Origin: Mucilaginibacter dorajii
Lineage (GTDB): Bacteria > Bacteroidota > Bacteroidia > Sphingobacteriales > Sphingobacteriaceae
Direction of reading: 5' to 3'
DNA: 64,000 nt
Assembly: GCF_024808255.1 (NCBI RefSeq)
Contig: NZ_JANTYS010000015.1
Location: 62,001 to 126,000, forward strand
Every line of letters starts with the position of its first letter. Position 1 is the stretch's first letter. This document shows, one piece after another, positions 24,296-32,957 of this stretch. The position numbers and the translations under genes are program-made. The notes below the pieces were generated by a model, which did no database searches, was not told the origin of the DNA, and was given only the letters and a program-made list of their open reading frames with translations.

Positions 24296-25216
24296 ATGCA
24301 GGGATTACTCATCAAATCGACCGGAAGCTGGTACCAGGTGCAAACACCGGATGGGCAAAGGATTGATTGCCGGATAAAAGGAAAATTCAGGATGCAGGGC
24401 ATCACCACCACCAACCCGGTGGCCGTAGGCGATGTAGTGGAGTTTGAAATGGAACCCGATCAGGAAAGCGGTATCATAACCAAACTACACCAACGCAAAA
24501 ATTACATTATCCGCAAGGCGATAAACCTGAGCAAACAGGCCCAGATCATAGCCGCCAATCTGGACCAGGCCCTGCTTGTGGTTACCCTGGCCTCACCACG
24601 CACCTCATTGGGTTTTATCGATCGTTTTTTGGTTACTGCCGAAGCTTATGATATTCCCGCGCGACTGATCTTTAATAAGGTAGACCTTTTTAGCGATGAA
24701 GGCCTGGAGATCCTGGCCGACCTGAAAGCCGTTTATGAAAAAATTGGTTACCCCTGCTTTGAAGTATCCGCTTTAGAAGGCACCAACATGAGCACCGTAC
24801 AAGAACTGTTAAAAGATAAGGTAACGCTATTCTCCGGTCACTCCGGCGTGGGCAAATCAAGCCTCATCAACGCGTTGCTGCCTAATCTCGATCTGCGTAC
24901 CCACATGGTATCCGAATGGAGCGATAAGGGCATGCACACCACCACCTTTGCCGAAATGTTTGAGTTGCCACAGGGCGGCTTTATTATAGATACCCCCGGC
25001 ATCCGCGAACTGGGCGTTATCGACATAGAAAAAAATGAGCTGAGCCACTTTTTCCCCGAAATGCGTTCCCGCCTAAACCAATGCCGTTTTAATAATTGCC
25101 GGCATATTAATGAACCGGGCTGCGCTGTACTGGAGGCTTTGGAGGAAGGTGACATCGAACTATCCCGCTACGAAAGCTATTTGAGCATTTATCATGGAAA
25201 TGATACCAGGGCTTAG
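24296..25216 (+). CDS. rsgA: Ribosome small-subunit-dependent GTPase A
   Basis: A 306-aa circularly permuted GTPase that assists late 30S assembly. The N-terminal OB fold is followed by the G4 motif FNKVDLF before the G1 P-loop LFSGHSGVGKSSLINALLP, as expected for the permutation. DTPGIRELGVIDIE is G3, and the C-terminal zinc site is QCRFNNCRHINEPGC with three Cys and one His. Length is normal. The ATG lies 13 nt past a consensus -7 box. It is divergently transcribed from the thr operon and convergent with the next gene. Confidence 0.95.
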   Translation: MQGLLIKSTGSWYQVQTPDGQRIDCRIKGKFRMQGITTTNPVAVGDVVEFEMEPDQESGIITKLHQRKNYIIRKAINLSKQAQIIAANLDQALLVVTLASPRTSLGFIDRFLVTAEAYDIPARLIFNKVDLFSDEGLEILADLKAVYEKIGYPCFEVSALEGTNMSTVQELLKDKVTLFSGHSGVGKSSLINALLPNLDLRTHMVSEWSDKGMHTTTFAEMFELPQGGFIIDTPGIRELGVIDIEKNELSHFFPEMRSRLNQCRFNNCRHINEPGCAVLEALEEGDIELSRYESYLSIYHGNDTRA

Positions 25217-25303
25217 GAAAGAATCAAGAAGTTAGAGTCAAGAATTAAGACAGCTTCACTTGCTGGTCATTAACGGGGTTAACACTTAGCAGCTAATTAA
25301 CCC

Positions 25304-27745
25304 TTACTTTTTCTTTCCCCCTATAAAATCCCTGAAATAACTACACTCATTTACCGCTACCTTATAGAATGCGGTTCCGTTATATTTTTTTTGCAGATCG
25401 GTAAAATACGGATTCCTTGTTATTTCCTTTGCGTATTTTTCCCTGGCAAGCTTTCTCCTGGCATGATTATAACCATTACTATCGTCAAAATCCAGGCTGA
25501 TTCGTTTTTGGCGACATTTAGCGGCCATAAACGTGCATTTGGCTTTAAATTCATTGTTAGTACCGGGCAGGGCACGCGCTTTCAAAAAATACTTTTCAGC
25601 ATTATTGGTTGTTAAAAAGTCGGCATCGTAATATTCGGTTGGCATGCGGTCGCGGTCATAGGAACTGTTGGAGTAGGAGATATAATACCAGGCATTGCTG
25701 TAAAATGAGGTACTATATAAACCTGTTGCCAGGGTGTAATAATACCGGGCCGCGTTTTTAGGATCGGTCTGTATTAAGCTTTGCAGCCTGGCCATTCGCT
25801 TTGCGAATTGCAGTTTAGTATAGCCCCTTGCCGCAACAGAATCATATTTTTTTGGATAGTCGTGTAAGCGGTCAAGAAAAGGGTTGGAATACATCTCGGC
25901 ATTCCAATCGTGCGGTACCCGCTTTAGCTTTTTTTCGGGGATGTTTTTAAATGCTCTTACAGCTGCATTGTAGCGATGCTCCCTTAGATAAGTGGTACCC
26001 AACAAATCATATAAATTATAAGTTACATCCCGGTCAATATCCGAGGTTAACAATTTGAGGTAAGCCGTTTTTGAACCGCTTTTACTCAAACCAATCAATT
26101 TAAGCACAACATAAGAATGCATTTTACGTTGTAAAAAGTCGGGTAGATTAAAGCCTAATGCCATCTGCCTGTATTGCGGATCGGCAGGTGTAATGGTTAA
26201 TTTACTTTTAAGCATAACCAGCGCTGCCATTGCAGTATCCTTTTGCCTCAAATAAACCGGGGCCAACACCATCGAATAAAAATCACGGCACGATGCGGAA
26301 TATTTTCTTTCGCCATAACCCGCCCACCAATAATCATCCCTAATTTTAATCGTACGCGCCTCATATTGAACCTTTTTATTTAACCACGTCAGCAATGGTA
26401 CCAGTTCCTGTTCATTTACCGTATCCAGTTTTGTTATTTTTTGAGATAGCAGCAAAAGCTTAATCATCTGCTTTTGATCATCCAGGTGCATCCCTAATCT
26501 GATGCTATCAATTGCGGCCAGCGCTTTAAACCCGCCCGTATTATCTTCCTGTATCCATGATAGATAAGCCAGGGATAGATTAGCTAACACAGGTTGTGTT
26601 GTTGTAAGCCTCCTGCAAAACACTTTCAGTTTTGGGATATATGCCCGTTGTTTTTTTACAGTGCTATCTTCACCAATGTAAGGCTGTAAATAACTATACG
26701 GATCCTGAACAGCGGTTTTGTTTCGTTTAGCCGATAAGTAACTTTCCTCAATTTTATTGATCTCCCTAACCAACAGCACTTTTATTAGCGGCGATTTAGG
26801 CTGGCACCGATAAATGTTCTCTAATGCCGAAAGGCTAACCCTTGGTACATGAAAGCCTTTGATAGCGTAAACAAATGCCTTTTCCTCGCCCGTTTTGGCG
26901 TACTTCAGGATGTTTTGAGGCTTTTCGTTAATGTTGTTAAAATCATGAAATGCCTGGATCCGCCGTTCGGGGTAATTGGCAAACACTTTCGAAAACAGAA
27001 AAGCCGATTTCGCGTGATCTTTTTCACCACCGGCCCGTAATGATAAGGCCCAGCCCATAACATGGCTTTTTGATTTTACATTGGCTATATATTTATCATA
27101 AATGGCATTTGCATCCGCGGGCTTGCCGGCATAGCGCATAAAACGCTGGGCCTGGTAATAGTACCTTAGTTTTATAAAACTATCTTTTTCTGCAGCCGCT
27201 TTTTGCAAAGCCTGTTTTTCTTTATCAATCAACAACCCGGGATCGGGCTGTTTAGGGTTCCACCTATCGCCATAAAACTGGTTAACCAAGGGCTCGCTAC
27301 TTTTTGCAAAGCGATAGTATTGCAGGGCGTTGTTATGCCGGCCGGATACCATCGCCCTTAAAAAGGTGTTCTTCCGCAGGCTATCGGGCAGCCTACCGCC
27401 TGATTTTAAATAGTTTAATAATAATGCCGAGTCTGCCTTGTGGGGCAAGTCATACATCGCCAGCCTTACATCCTTCGTTAATACTCCTTTACCTAAATAT
27501 AGTGCCCATTCTTTACTGTTGATGTCGCCTTCGTCGGCAGGATTGTTATCATCATTCAGGTATAATAAACCATTAAAGTAAAATGGCTTGTATCCCTGGT
27601 TATCCTGTATGGTGTTATGAAAAAACGAAGCATAATAATCATACGGATCAGGCTCGGGCCCGCAAGCCAAATCAATAGCAATACCAATAAAAAAGCAAGC
27701 GACAAGGCTAATGGAAAATATGGTCAGTTTTTTCAAGGTCGGCAT
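25304..27745 (-). CDS. Large exported alpha-helical (TPR-like) protein, unknown
   Basis: An 813-aa protein with an N-terminal hydrophobic segment (MPTLKKLTIFSISLVACFFI, then GIAIDLACGPEPDPYDYYAS). The ACGPEPDPYDYY sequence after it is a recurrent Bacteroidota pattern; the Cys could be a lipid anchor although the -3 residue is unusual. The rest is helix-rich with many Tyr/Lys/Ala, repeated ALQYYRFA-, RYYYTLATGLY- and RYNAAVRAFKNI-type segments, consistent with degenerate tetratricopeptide repeats. Its start overlaps the upstream gene by 38 nt, so the two are expressed together. No enzymatic motif seen. Confidence 0.65.
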   Translation of the reverse strand: MPTLKKLTIFSISLVACFFIGIAIDLACGPEPDPYDYYASFFHNTIQDNQGYKPFYFNGLLYLNDDNNPADEGDINSKEWALYLGKGVLTKDVRLAMYDLPHKADSALLLNYLKSGGRLPDSLRKNTFLRAMVSGRHNNALQYYRFAKSSEPLVNQFYGDRWNPKQPDPGLLIDKEKQALQKAAAEKDSFIKLRYYYQAQRFMRYAGKPADANAIYDKYIANVKSKSHVMGWALSLRAGGEKDHAKSAFLFSKVFANYPERRIQAFHDFNNINEKPQNILKYAKTGEEKAFVYAIKGFHVPRVSLSALENIYRCQPKSPLIKVLLVREINKIEESYLSAKRNKTAVQDPYSYLQPYIGEDSTVKKQRAYIPKLKVFCRRLTTTQPVLANLSLAYLSWIQEDNTGGFKALAAIDSIRLGMHLDDQKQMIKLLLLSQKITKLDTVNEQELVPLLTWLNKKVQYEARTIKIRDDYWWAGYGERKYSASCRDFYSMVLAPVYLRQKDTAMAALVMLKSKLTITPADPQYRQMALGFNLPDFLQRKMHSYVVLKLIGLSKSGSKTAYLKLLTSDIDRDVTYNLYDLLGTTYLREHRYNAAVRAFKNIPEKKLKRVPHDWNAEMYSNPFLDRLHDYPKKYDSVAARGYTKLQFAKRMARLQSLIQTDPKNAARYYYTLATGLYSTSFYSNAWYYISYSNSSYDRDRMPTEYYDADFLTTNNAEKYFLKARALPGTNNEFKAKCTFMAAKCRQKRISLDFDDSNGYNHARRKLAREKYAKEITRNPYFTDLQKKYNGTAFYKVAVNECSYFRDFIGGKKK

Positions 27746-28748
27746 AGGTATAGGCTTTTACTACAGGCTCATCAAGGTGAAAATAAATAACATTTAAGGT
27801 ATCGGCCTTTATCAGCGGCGATAAATAGCCTGCCGTTGCCTGCAGGTTGTTTGCCGAAACTGTTTCCCAGCGTACTTCGTCATTGGCTTTTAAACCATCA
27901 TCTGGCAGGTCTGTTTGGGCGCGATAAATATTATTCCCTATAAATATAAATTGATTTTTTTGTTGCAGCTGGGCAATTGAAATTCTTTTTGCAATGCCAA
28001 TGTATTCCTGGTTACGAAAGGCCACCGCCCAGCTAAAAAGCGGCAAACCAACATCAACAGGGATGGGATAATTGCTGATGTTATCGCCCAGGTATTTCTT
28101 TAATTCGGCAATTTCCAGGATGGAGTTTTGCTGCCCGTATTTGCGCAGGTTACCCATGTTATAACACATGAGCATTACCCGGCTAACCGGCGGGATGCCA
28201 CTGCTTTTTTGATTTTTTATTTGATGAAGCCTTAGGGTAACAGAGAAACGCCTGCTTTTCAAATAAGGTACCTGTTGCAGCTTTTTAAGCAGGTAAAAGT
28301 AGTTTTCGCGGGTTGATGCCGTCCAGTCGCAATCAACCTGGAATTCATCAAACGTATACTTGCCGGCCTGGTGTACTTTACCTTTTACAAAATTGCTGAT
28401 TTTGCCTGCCAGGTCATCGAGCTGGGCATGCGTAATATTTTTGAGAATATTATTAACAATGAACACGACCGGCACTATAGCAACAGTATCCGGCAGTTGA
28501 GCATTAAAGGTGATAGGCGAGATTGGCACAGGCGAGCTGCCGGTTTCATCCATATCAACATCCATTATCCGCACATACAATTTGTTGGTGCGGAAATGTT
28601 GCAGATAAGTCTGTTCGGCGGGATTAGTTTTGTAAACGGTTTTCCAATAGTAAAAGGAGGTGTTTACTATACGATCATGCTTGCATGACGCGGAACAAAG
28701 AGCAAGGATAAAAAGAACAAGGAATGAAGTTTTGTGATATATTTTCAT
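27708..28748 (-). CDS. Lipoprotein, unknown (possible TIM-barrel fold)
   Basis: A 346-aa protein with a lipoprotein-type signal (MKIYHKTSFLVLFILALCSA, then SCKHD). The segments FQVDCDWTASTRENYFYLLK, FSVTLRLHQIKN, VMLMCYNMGNLRKYGQ and VDVGLPLFSWAVAF resemble successive strands of a glycoside hydrolase 18-like barrel. A catalytic DxxDxDxE is not present in canonical form, so a degenerate or binding-only barrel is possible. It overlaps the large helical protein by 38 nt, and the pair probably works together at the cell surface. The fold idea is inference. Confidence 0.6.
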   Translation of the reverse strand: MKIYHKTSFLVLFILALCSASCKHDRIVNTSFYYWKTVYKTNPAEQTYLQHFRTNKLYVRIMDVDMDETGSSPVPISPITFNAQLPDTVAIVPVVFIVNNILKNITHAQLDDLAGKISNFVKGKVHQAGKYTFDEFQVDCDWTASTRENYFYLLKKLQQVPYLKSRRFSVTLRLHQIKNQKSSGIPPVSRVMLMCYNMGNLRKYGQQNSILEIAELKKYLGDNISNYPIPVDVGLPLFSWAVAFRNQEYIGIAKRISIAQLQQKNQFIFIGNNIYRAQTDLPDDGLKANDEVRWETVSANNLQATAGYLSPLIKADTLNVIYFHLDEPVVKAYTYADLEKTDHIFH

Positions 28749-28807
28749 TCCTTACTTCTCTCAAAAAAATGCTTTTGTCCTTTATCCTTGCTCCAAAAGT
28801 CTTTGCT

Positions 28808-30043
28808 CTAAGCGAGAGCGCTTTTAAAATCTTCCACCAGATCGTCCAGGTCTTCGATACCTACCGATAGGCGGATCATGCTTTCTGGGATGCCCATTTC
28901 TGCACGGCGTTCGGCACCAAGCTCGAAGAAAATGGTTTGCGCAACGGGGATGGCCAGGGTACGGGTATCGCCCAGGTTGCTTGATTTTACTACCAGTTGC
29001 AGTTTATTTAAAAAGGCAAGGCAATCAATGCTTTCATCCAGTTCGATGCTCATCAGGCCGCCAAATTTATTGAATAGCTTAGCTGCGCGTTCATGCTGAG
29101 GGTGACCTTCCAAACCCGGGTAAAATACCTTTTTAATTTTAGGGTGATTTTCGAAATAGGTAGCCAGTGCCAATGCGTTATTACAGGCACGCTCCAAACG
29201 TAAGGCCAGTGTTTCTGCACCTACAGATATGGTATGGGCAGCTTCGGGCGCTAAAGTGCCGCCGGCGTCACGTAAGCCTTTTTTGCGCACCTGGGTCATA
29301 CCCAATGCTTCTGGTTTAACCTGATCTTTAAAGCTTGGGAAAATGTTTGGATAATTGCTCCAGTCAAATAAACCGGTATCGGTAACACTGCCGCCCAGGG
29401 AATCGCCATGGCCGCCAATGTATTTGGTTAGGGAGTTGATCACCAAACTTGCTTTAACATCAATTGGGTTAAACAGGTATGGCGATGTCATGGTGTTATC
29501 AACCACATACAAGATCCCTTTTTGGCTGCAAAGCTCGCCAATGCCTTCCAAATCGGCAATTTGGGTGGCCGGGTTGGCTATGGTTTCAACAAATACCAGT
29601 TTGGTGTTCTCTTTTATTTCGGCGCTTACGTTGGCCACATCAGTAGCATCAACAAAAGTAATATCTAAACCAAGATCGATATAAGTTTGAAATATGCTGC
29701 GACTGTTACCAAACAAAAATGAGCTGGCAACAATATGATCAGTATGTTTAATGAGCGCCATAATGGTGGCCGAAATAGCCGCCATACCAGTAGAAAAAGC
29801 CACGGATGACAGTCCTTTTTCCATTTGGGTTACTTTATGCTCCAAAGCGGTAACCGTAGGGTTGCCCTGGCGCGAGTAAGCGTAACCTTTCTTTTTATTC
29901 TGAAAAATATCTACCAGGTCCTGCACATCCTCGTGCCCGTAGGTAACCGAAGTGTGGATGGGTTTATGTAAAGAACCATGCTCGGGCTTGCCAAGACGGT
30001 CGGCATGTAATAGGGTAGTAGTAAAGCCTCTTTTAGTAGTCAT
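28808..30043 (-). CDS. Cystathionine gamma-synthase-family PLP enzyme
   Basis: A 411-aa Cys/Met metabolism PLP enzyme. It has YAYSRQGNPTVTALEHKV and FSTGMAAISATIMAL (phosphate-binding loop), YVVDNTMTSPYLFNPID with the PLP Asp, INSLTKYIGGHGDSLGG with the Schiff-base Lys, and SVGIEDLDDLVEDF at the C-terminus. Members include cystathionine gamma-synthase, O-acetylhomoserine sulfhydrylase and methionine gamma-lyase; motif reading alone does not separate them. A homoserine-linked role would fit the thr operon about 5 kb away. It stands 60 nt upstream of the lipoprotein pair. Confidence 0.88.
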   Translation of the reverse strand: MTTKRGFTTTLLHADRLGKPEHGSLHKPIHTSVTYGHEDVQDLVDIFQNKKKGYAYSRQGNPTVTALEHKVTQMEKGLSSVAFSTGMAAISATIMALIKHTDHIVASSFLFGNSRSIFQTYIDLGLDITFVDATDVANVSAEIKENTKLVFVETIANPATQIADLEGIGELCSQKGILYVVDNTMTSPYLFNPIDVKASLVINSLTKYIGGHGDSLGGSVTDTGLFDWSNYPNIFPSFKDQVKPEALGMTQVRKKGLRDAGGTLAPEAAHTISVGAETLALRLERACNNALALATYFENHPKIKKVFYPGLEGHPQHERAAKLFNKFGGLMSIELDESIDCLAFLNKLQLVVKSSNLGDTRTLAIPVAQTIFFELGAERRAEMGIPESMIRLSVGIEDLDDLVEDFKSALA

Positions 30044-30235
30044 TTTGAACCTATTAGTAAAAAAATAATAGCGGTTGCGAACTTAGCTGTTTTTGCTCAA
30101 AAAATGACGACTTTTTTAATATACTATACAAGTTGAGCAAGATATGAGAATAAGCGGACAGGATTTTAGACACATAGAGCCACACACGGGTAGCTTTGTG
30201 ACTAACCCGGGCAATTGACAAATGGGTGAAAAACG

Positions 30236-30349
30236 CTAAACAAATAAACTCATGATGTAGCTTAAAACTTCCGGCGTTTCTATTTCAACATCTTCGAACT
30301 CCACCTGTTCGTCTATCTGGTTTGAAAAATCTGTTAGTTCGCGGCTCAT
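30236..30349 (-). CDS. 37-aa acidic small protein under a palindromic promoter
   Basis: A frame of 37 codons on the minus strand starting MSRELTDFSNQIDEQVEFED and ending SYIMSLFV. About a quarter of the residues are Asp/Glu; there is no signal peptide, Cys or obvious family. Support comes from context: the ATG lies 20 nt after an ideal -33/-7 promoter (TTG, 20-nt spacer, TATGTTTG), and a perfect 19-bp inverted repeat covers the promoter spacer. A weak hairpin (CGGGT...ACCCG) lies downstream. It could be a regulator, an antitoxin-like peptide or a peptide precursor; I cannot tell. Confidence 0.5.
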   Translation of the reverse strand: MSRELTDFSNQIDEQVEFEDVEIETPEVLSYIMSLFV

Positions 30350-30368
30350 AATTTTCAAATTTACTATG

Positions 30369-30421
30369 CAAACATAATAAATATTATACCATATACCAAA
30401 ATGGTATATGGTATAATATTT
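30369..30421 (-). promoter_or_regulatory. Promoter with 19-bp perfect palindrome
   Basis: The arms AAATATTATACCATATACC (30379-30397) and its exact complement (30403-30421) flank a 5-nt centre. On the minus strand the -33 TTG is at the centre (30399-30397) and the -7 box TATGTTTG (30376-30369) sits directly outside the inner arm with a 20-nt spacer. A repressor bound here would block RNA polymerase. As RNA it could also end the upstream gene, but there is no T-run. Confidence 0.75.
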
Positions 30422-30456
30422 AAAAAAATCAGATATTTATTTTATTGGATGCTCTA

Positions 30457-31068
30457 TTAATCAAATACATGCCCCTTTTGCAGCGCTTTTAAGCTAAAAG
30501 TTTGCTGCCTTGGATACCTGTACCCCAATTCATGAATACCTTTGGTGATGAGGTCTCCATTGCATGTTACATCAATTGATTTGCTGCCTTCATCCTCTAC
30601 GCCCAAATAGAGCCTGAAATTTCTACGGTCTGTTAAATAAACCGCGTCTCCATCAGCGTTCATAAAGCCGCCTCCAAAAACGCGGTAGTATTCAACGTAT
30701 AACCCGCTCCCGTACCTTACGTTTCCCGAAGTATTTAAGCTATAGCTCCCGGCTGGGTAGGCTTTGTTTTGATTGATGGTTGGCATGCAATAATGGATAC
30801 CGACAAAGCCAACTATATTAATCAGCAGCGGGATAAATGACTTGTCATATTTTTTCCTGTTTACTATCCCCCAAACAATATTTATTAACACATTTAACAG
30901 GTAGGCAATGATAATCAGCAATGATGGCAAGACCAGCAAAAAAGAACATACAGCATTAAAACGACCTAAAACCGCATAACCAATAACCGCGGCTAAGGAA
31001 ATTTTAACCGACCAACTGAATGCTTCGCTCTCTTTAATGCTGGTGGCGGATTTACCGTTATTATCCAT
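30457..31068 (-). CDS. Small multi-pass membrane protein, unknown
   Basis: A 203-aa protein with three hydrophobic helices in the first half (KISLAAVIGYAVLGRFNAVC, FLLVLPSLLIIIAYLLNVLI, FIPLLINIVGFVGIHYCM). A soluble C-terminal region follows with GNVRYGSGLYVEYYRVFGGG and YLTDRRNFRLYLG. It starts 6 nt after the ferritin-like gene, so the two form an operon. I do not recognise the family; the C-terminal part may be a small beta domain on the outer face. The 19-bp palindrome lies 36 nt beyond its stop. Confidence 0.6.
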   Translation of the reverse strand: MDNNGKSATSIKESEAFSWSVKISLAAVIGYAVLGRFNAVCSFLLVLPSLLIIIAYLLNVLINIVWGIVNRKKYDKSFIPLLINIVGFVGIHYCMPTINQNKAYPAGSYSLNTSGNVRYGSGLYVEYYRVFGGGFMNADGDAVYLTDRRNFRLYLGVEDEGSKSIDVTCNGDLITKGIHELGYRYPRQQTFSLKALQKGHVFD

Positions 31069-31074
31069 TTAATA

Positions 31075-31806
31075 TCATGCAAATCCAACTACTGCATTAG
31101 CAGTTATCGTTTGAACTGTTTTTACATACTTTAACCGCATTTTTCTGAAATAGGAGTTAAAAGTATTCCCGCCTGCCTTAAAGATCTGTTTATGAGCAAG
31201 CCAAACAAGACAGCTTGTGGCATAAAAGAAGCATTTATAAGCAAAGCGTAGCATTATTTTAACGGGCATGCTTTTGCTGTCATAAATAATAGCCAGTCGC
31301 TCGGTTTGAAAAGTAATGTGGTAAGCTTCATCTATCAAAATATCGGTGCAAATTTCTTTCAACAACTTACAATTTGTGGCATCTTTTAATGATTGATAAA
31401 ATATCTGAGCCGTGCTTTCTACAACTATGACGGCCAGCGTCCACATTTCCATGCTTGTGTTTAGATACCTTATCTTCCTGAACAGACTATCCCCCCAGTC
31501 TTTCTGTATTCTTGGTCTTTCTATAGCATCAAGATACATACCCAGGTTGTTGCCATGTTTTTGCTCTTCCTTAATAAAAAGCTTCACCGCTTCTACGTAA
31601 TTCTGGTCGCCAATCTTAGCGGCATATTTAGTTGAAGCCGCAATCAGATTTTTCCCTTCAGAGGTTTCACCCAACTGCCAGGCCTGTAGCGAAGCAAGGA
31701 TTGTATTAATCTCTTTTTCGGTTATTGCCGGTGCAACATTCCAATTCACTCTTTTGATAAGGGCATTTACCTTGAAATGCTCAATCCAATAATTGCTTGT
31801 ATTCAT
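31075..31806 (-). CDS. Ferritin-like diiron protein (putative)
   Basis: A 243-aa mostly helical protein with paired acidic/His motifs spaced as in ferritin-like diiron bundles. FIKEEQKHGNNLGMYLD (ExxH-like) is about 50 residues before VVESTAQIFYQSL (Glu), and LIDEAYHITFQTERLA (ExxH) follows. These would supply the Glu/His ligands of a four-helix diiron site. The C-terminus is basic and aromatic with a possible membrane-adjacent helix (FAYKCFFYATSCLVWLAHK). Substrate unknown; options include a small oxygenase or a stress protein. Two ACTTTG palindromes lie upstream. First gene of a two-gene operon with the membrane protein. Confidence 0.6.
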   Translation of the reverse strand: MNTSNYWIEHFKVNALIKRVNWNVAPAITEKEINTILASLQAWQLGETSEGKNLIAASTKYAAKIGDQNYVEAVKLFIKEEQKHGNNLGMYLDAIERPRIQKDWGDSLFRKIRYLNTSMEMWTLAVIVVESTAQIFYQSLKDATNCKLLKEICTDILIDEAYHITFQTERLAIIYDSKSMPVKIMLRFAYKCFFYATSCLVWLAHKQIFKAGGNTFNSYFRKMRLKYVKTVQTITANAVVGFA

Positions 31807-31824
31807 TATTGTTATTTATAAAGT

Positions 31825-31841
31825 ACTTTGAATTACAAAGT
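31825..31841. promoter_or_regulatory. Palindromic operator, copy A
   Basis: ACTTTGAATTACAAAGT, 6-bp arms around 5 nt, 19 nt upstream of the ferritin-like gene start. It is identical to copy B except for one central base, which argues for a specific protein-binding site. Confidence 0.65.
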
Positions 31842-31903
31842 TCATATTCGAAAATAAAAGACCATCGCTGGCCCGGTTATTTAAACACAAATAAAACAAA
31901 AGA

Positions 31904-31920
31904 ACTTTGAACTACAAAGT
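31904..31920. promoter_or_regulatory. Palindromic operator, copy B
   Basis: ACTTTGAACTACAAAGT, 79 nt from copy A and 61 nt before the divergent gene at 31981. The pair sits between divergent genes, so one regulator may control both. Confidence 0.65.
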
Positions 31921-31980
31921 AATTATTAAATATTTTTTTTCCTTCGGCAAAATGAACCGGCAAGTTCAATACCTTTACCC

Positions 31981-32367
31981 ATGACCACGCAAGAACAGGT
32001 ATATAACTGGCTGATGGAAGGCCTCCGCCAATCGTCCGTAAAGTTTTCTGAAGTGTTTTACTACGATAGACGTGACAAGCAATTCTTTTCGTTATTGATG
32101 AGCGACTATTATTTGTTTGATGCAAAGGGTGGGCTCACGAAAGAAGCAGCGTTGGTGTATTCGGCAAATACTTTAACATTACTGTTCGATAGGATCCGCA
32201 GAATCAATATTGACAACAATATTATAGCGCTCCCCCGGCTGGGCGATACCAAAGAAGATTATTTGCAACAAGCCGATTCCTTTTTAAACCTCAATTCAAT
32301 CAGTATAGATGAAATTACCATTTGGGAAGTGGAAGCCGCTACACCGATAACGCTTAAATTGGGATAA
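31981..32367 (+). CDS. Conserved small protein, unknown function
   Basis: A 128-aa soluble protein starting MTTQEQVYNWLMEGLRQSSV. A central VFYYDRRDKQFFSLLMSDYY and the acidic IALPRLGDTKEDYLQQADSF recall the UPF0158 layout (a 'D..tgef' segment then 'Ip.....e.Y..M..F'), but the match is loose. It is divergent from the ferritin-like operon across the twin ACTTTG operators and convergent with tetR, 3 nt apart. Role unknown. Confidence 0.55.
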   Translation: MTTQEQVYNWLMEGLRQSSVKFSEVFYYDRRDKQFFSLLMSDYYLFDAKGGLTKEAALVYSANTLTLLFDRIRRINIDNNIIALPRLGDTKEDYLQQADSFLNLNSISIDEITIWEVEAATPITLKLG

Positions 32368-32370
32368 TAC

Positions 32371-32952
32371 TTAAACCGTAATAGCCGCCTTTACTAAATA
32401 AGGCAGGATCTCTTTTTGAAAAGACACGAAGTTTTTGCGCACGTCTGAATCACTTACCGATGTAAACGCAAAACTAAACACGATGCTTTTACTGCACTTG
32501 ATTAAAAAACGCAGGCGCTGGTGGTAAGTTTCGTGTTTACGAATGCCGGGTAATTGGATGAAAGAGGCCATCAGCATTTCTTCTAGCTCATTGGATAAAT
32601 TCTTTAAAAAATCCTGGGAGTTGGTTGATTCGCGGATAAAATCCCAGCCGATAAACTCATTACAAACGGTGTATGACAGCCGGCATGTTTTCATGATGAG
32701 GTTATTAAGGTAAGCCTCTTCGTCCATATTGGGCGTATTGCTTTGCACCAGGTCGTCAACGCTCACCTTAATGTAATCCATCAGCAAAATGTGCAACACG
32801 GCCTCTTTGCTGTCGAAGTATTTGTAGATGGTAGCTTTAGCAATTTTTGCTTTTTTTGCTATCTCGTTAACGCTGGTTTTATGGTAACCGAATTTGCGGA
32901 AAAGTTCCTGTGCGGCCCGCTTAATACTATCTTTAATTTTATCGGCTTCCAT
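32371..32952 (-). CDS. TetR/AcrR-family transcriptional regulator
   Basis: A 193-aa regulator with a classic N-terminal TetR helix-turn-helix: IKRAAQELFRKFGYHKTSVN, EIAKKAKIAKATIYKYFDSK, EAVLHILL (about 8-55). The C-terminal part is the variable ligand-binding and dimerisation bundle. It follows the Rieske-like lipoprotein gene by 5 nt and so is the last gene of the minus-strand chain from the DUF6364 antitoxin. The twin ACTTTG palindromes about 500 nt away are possible targets, but that link is only positional. Confidence 0.9.
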   Translation of the reverse strand: MEADKIKDSIKRAAQELFRKFGYHKTSVNEIAKKAKIAKATIYKYFDSKEAVLHILLMDYIKVSVDDLVQSNTPNMDEEAYLNNLIMKTCRLSYTVCNEFIGWDFIRESTNSQDFLKNLSNELEEMLMASFIQLPGIRKHETYHQRLRFLIKCSKSIVFSFAFTSVSDSDVRKNFVSFQKEILPYLVKAAITV

Positions 32953-32957
32953 TTATA

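Noticed and set aside
28690..28800. Word repeat (AGAGCAAGGA / TCCTTGCTC) at the start of the lipoprotein gene
   Set aside because: Similar to the mutY-side repeat, but part of it is the signal-peptide coding sequence (hydrophobic Leu-rich), so the resemblance may be chance.
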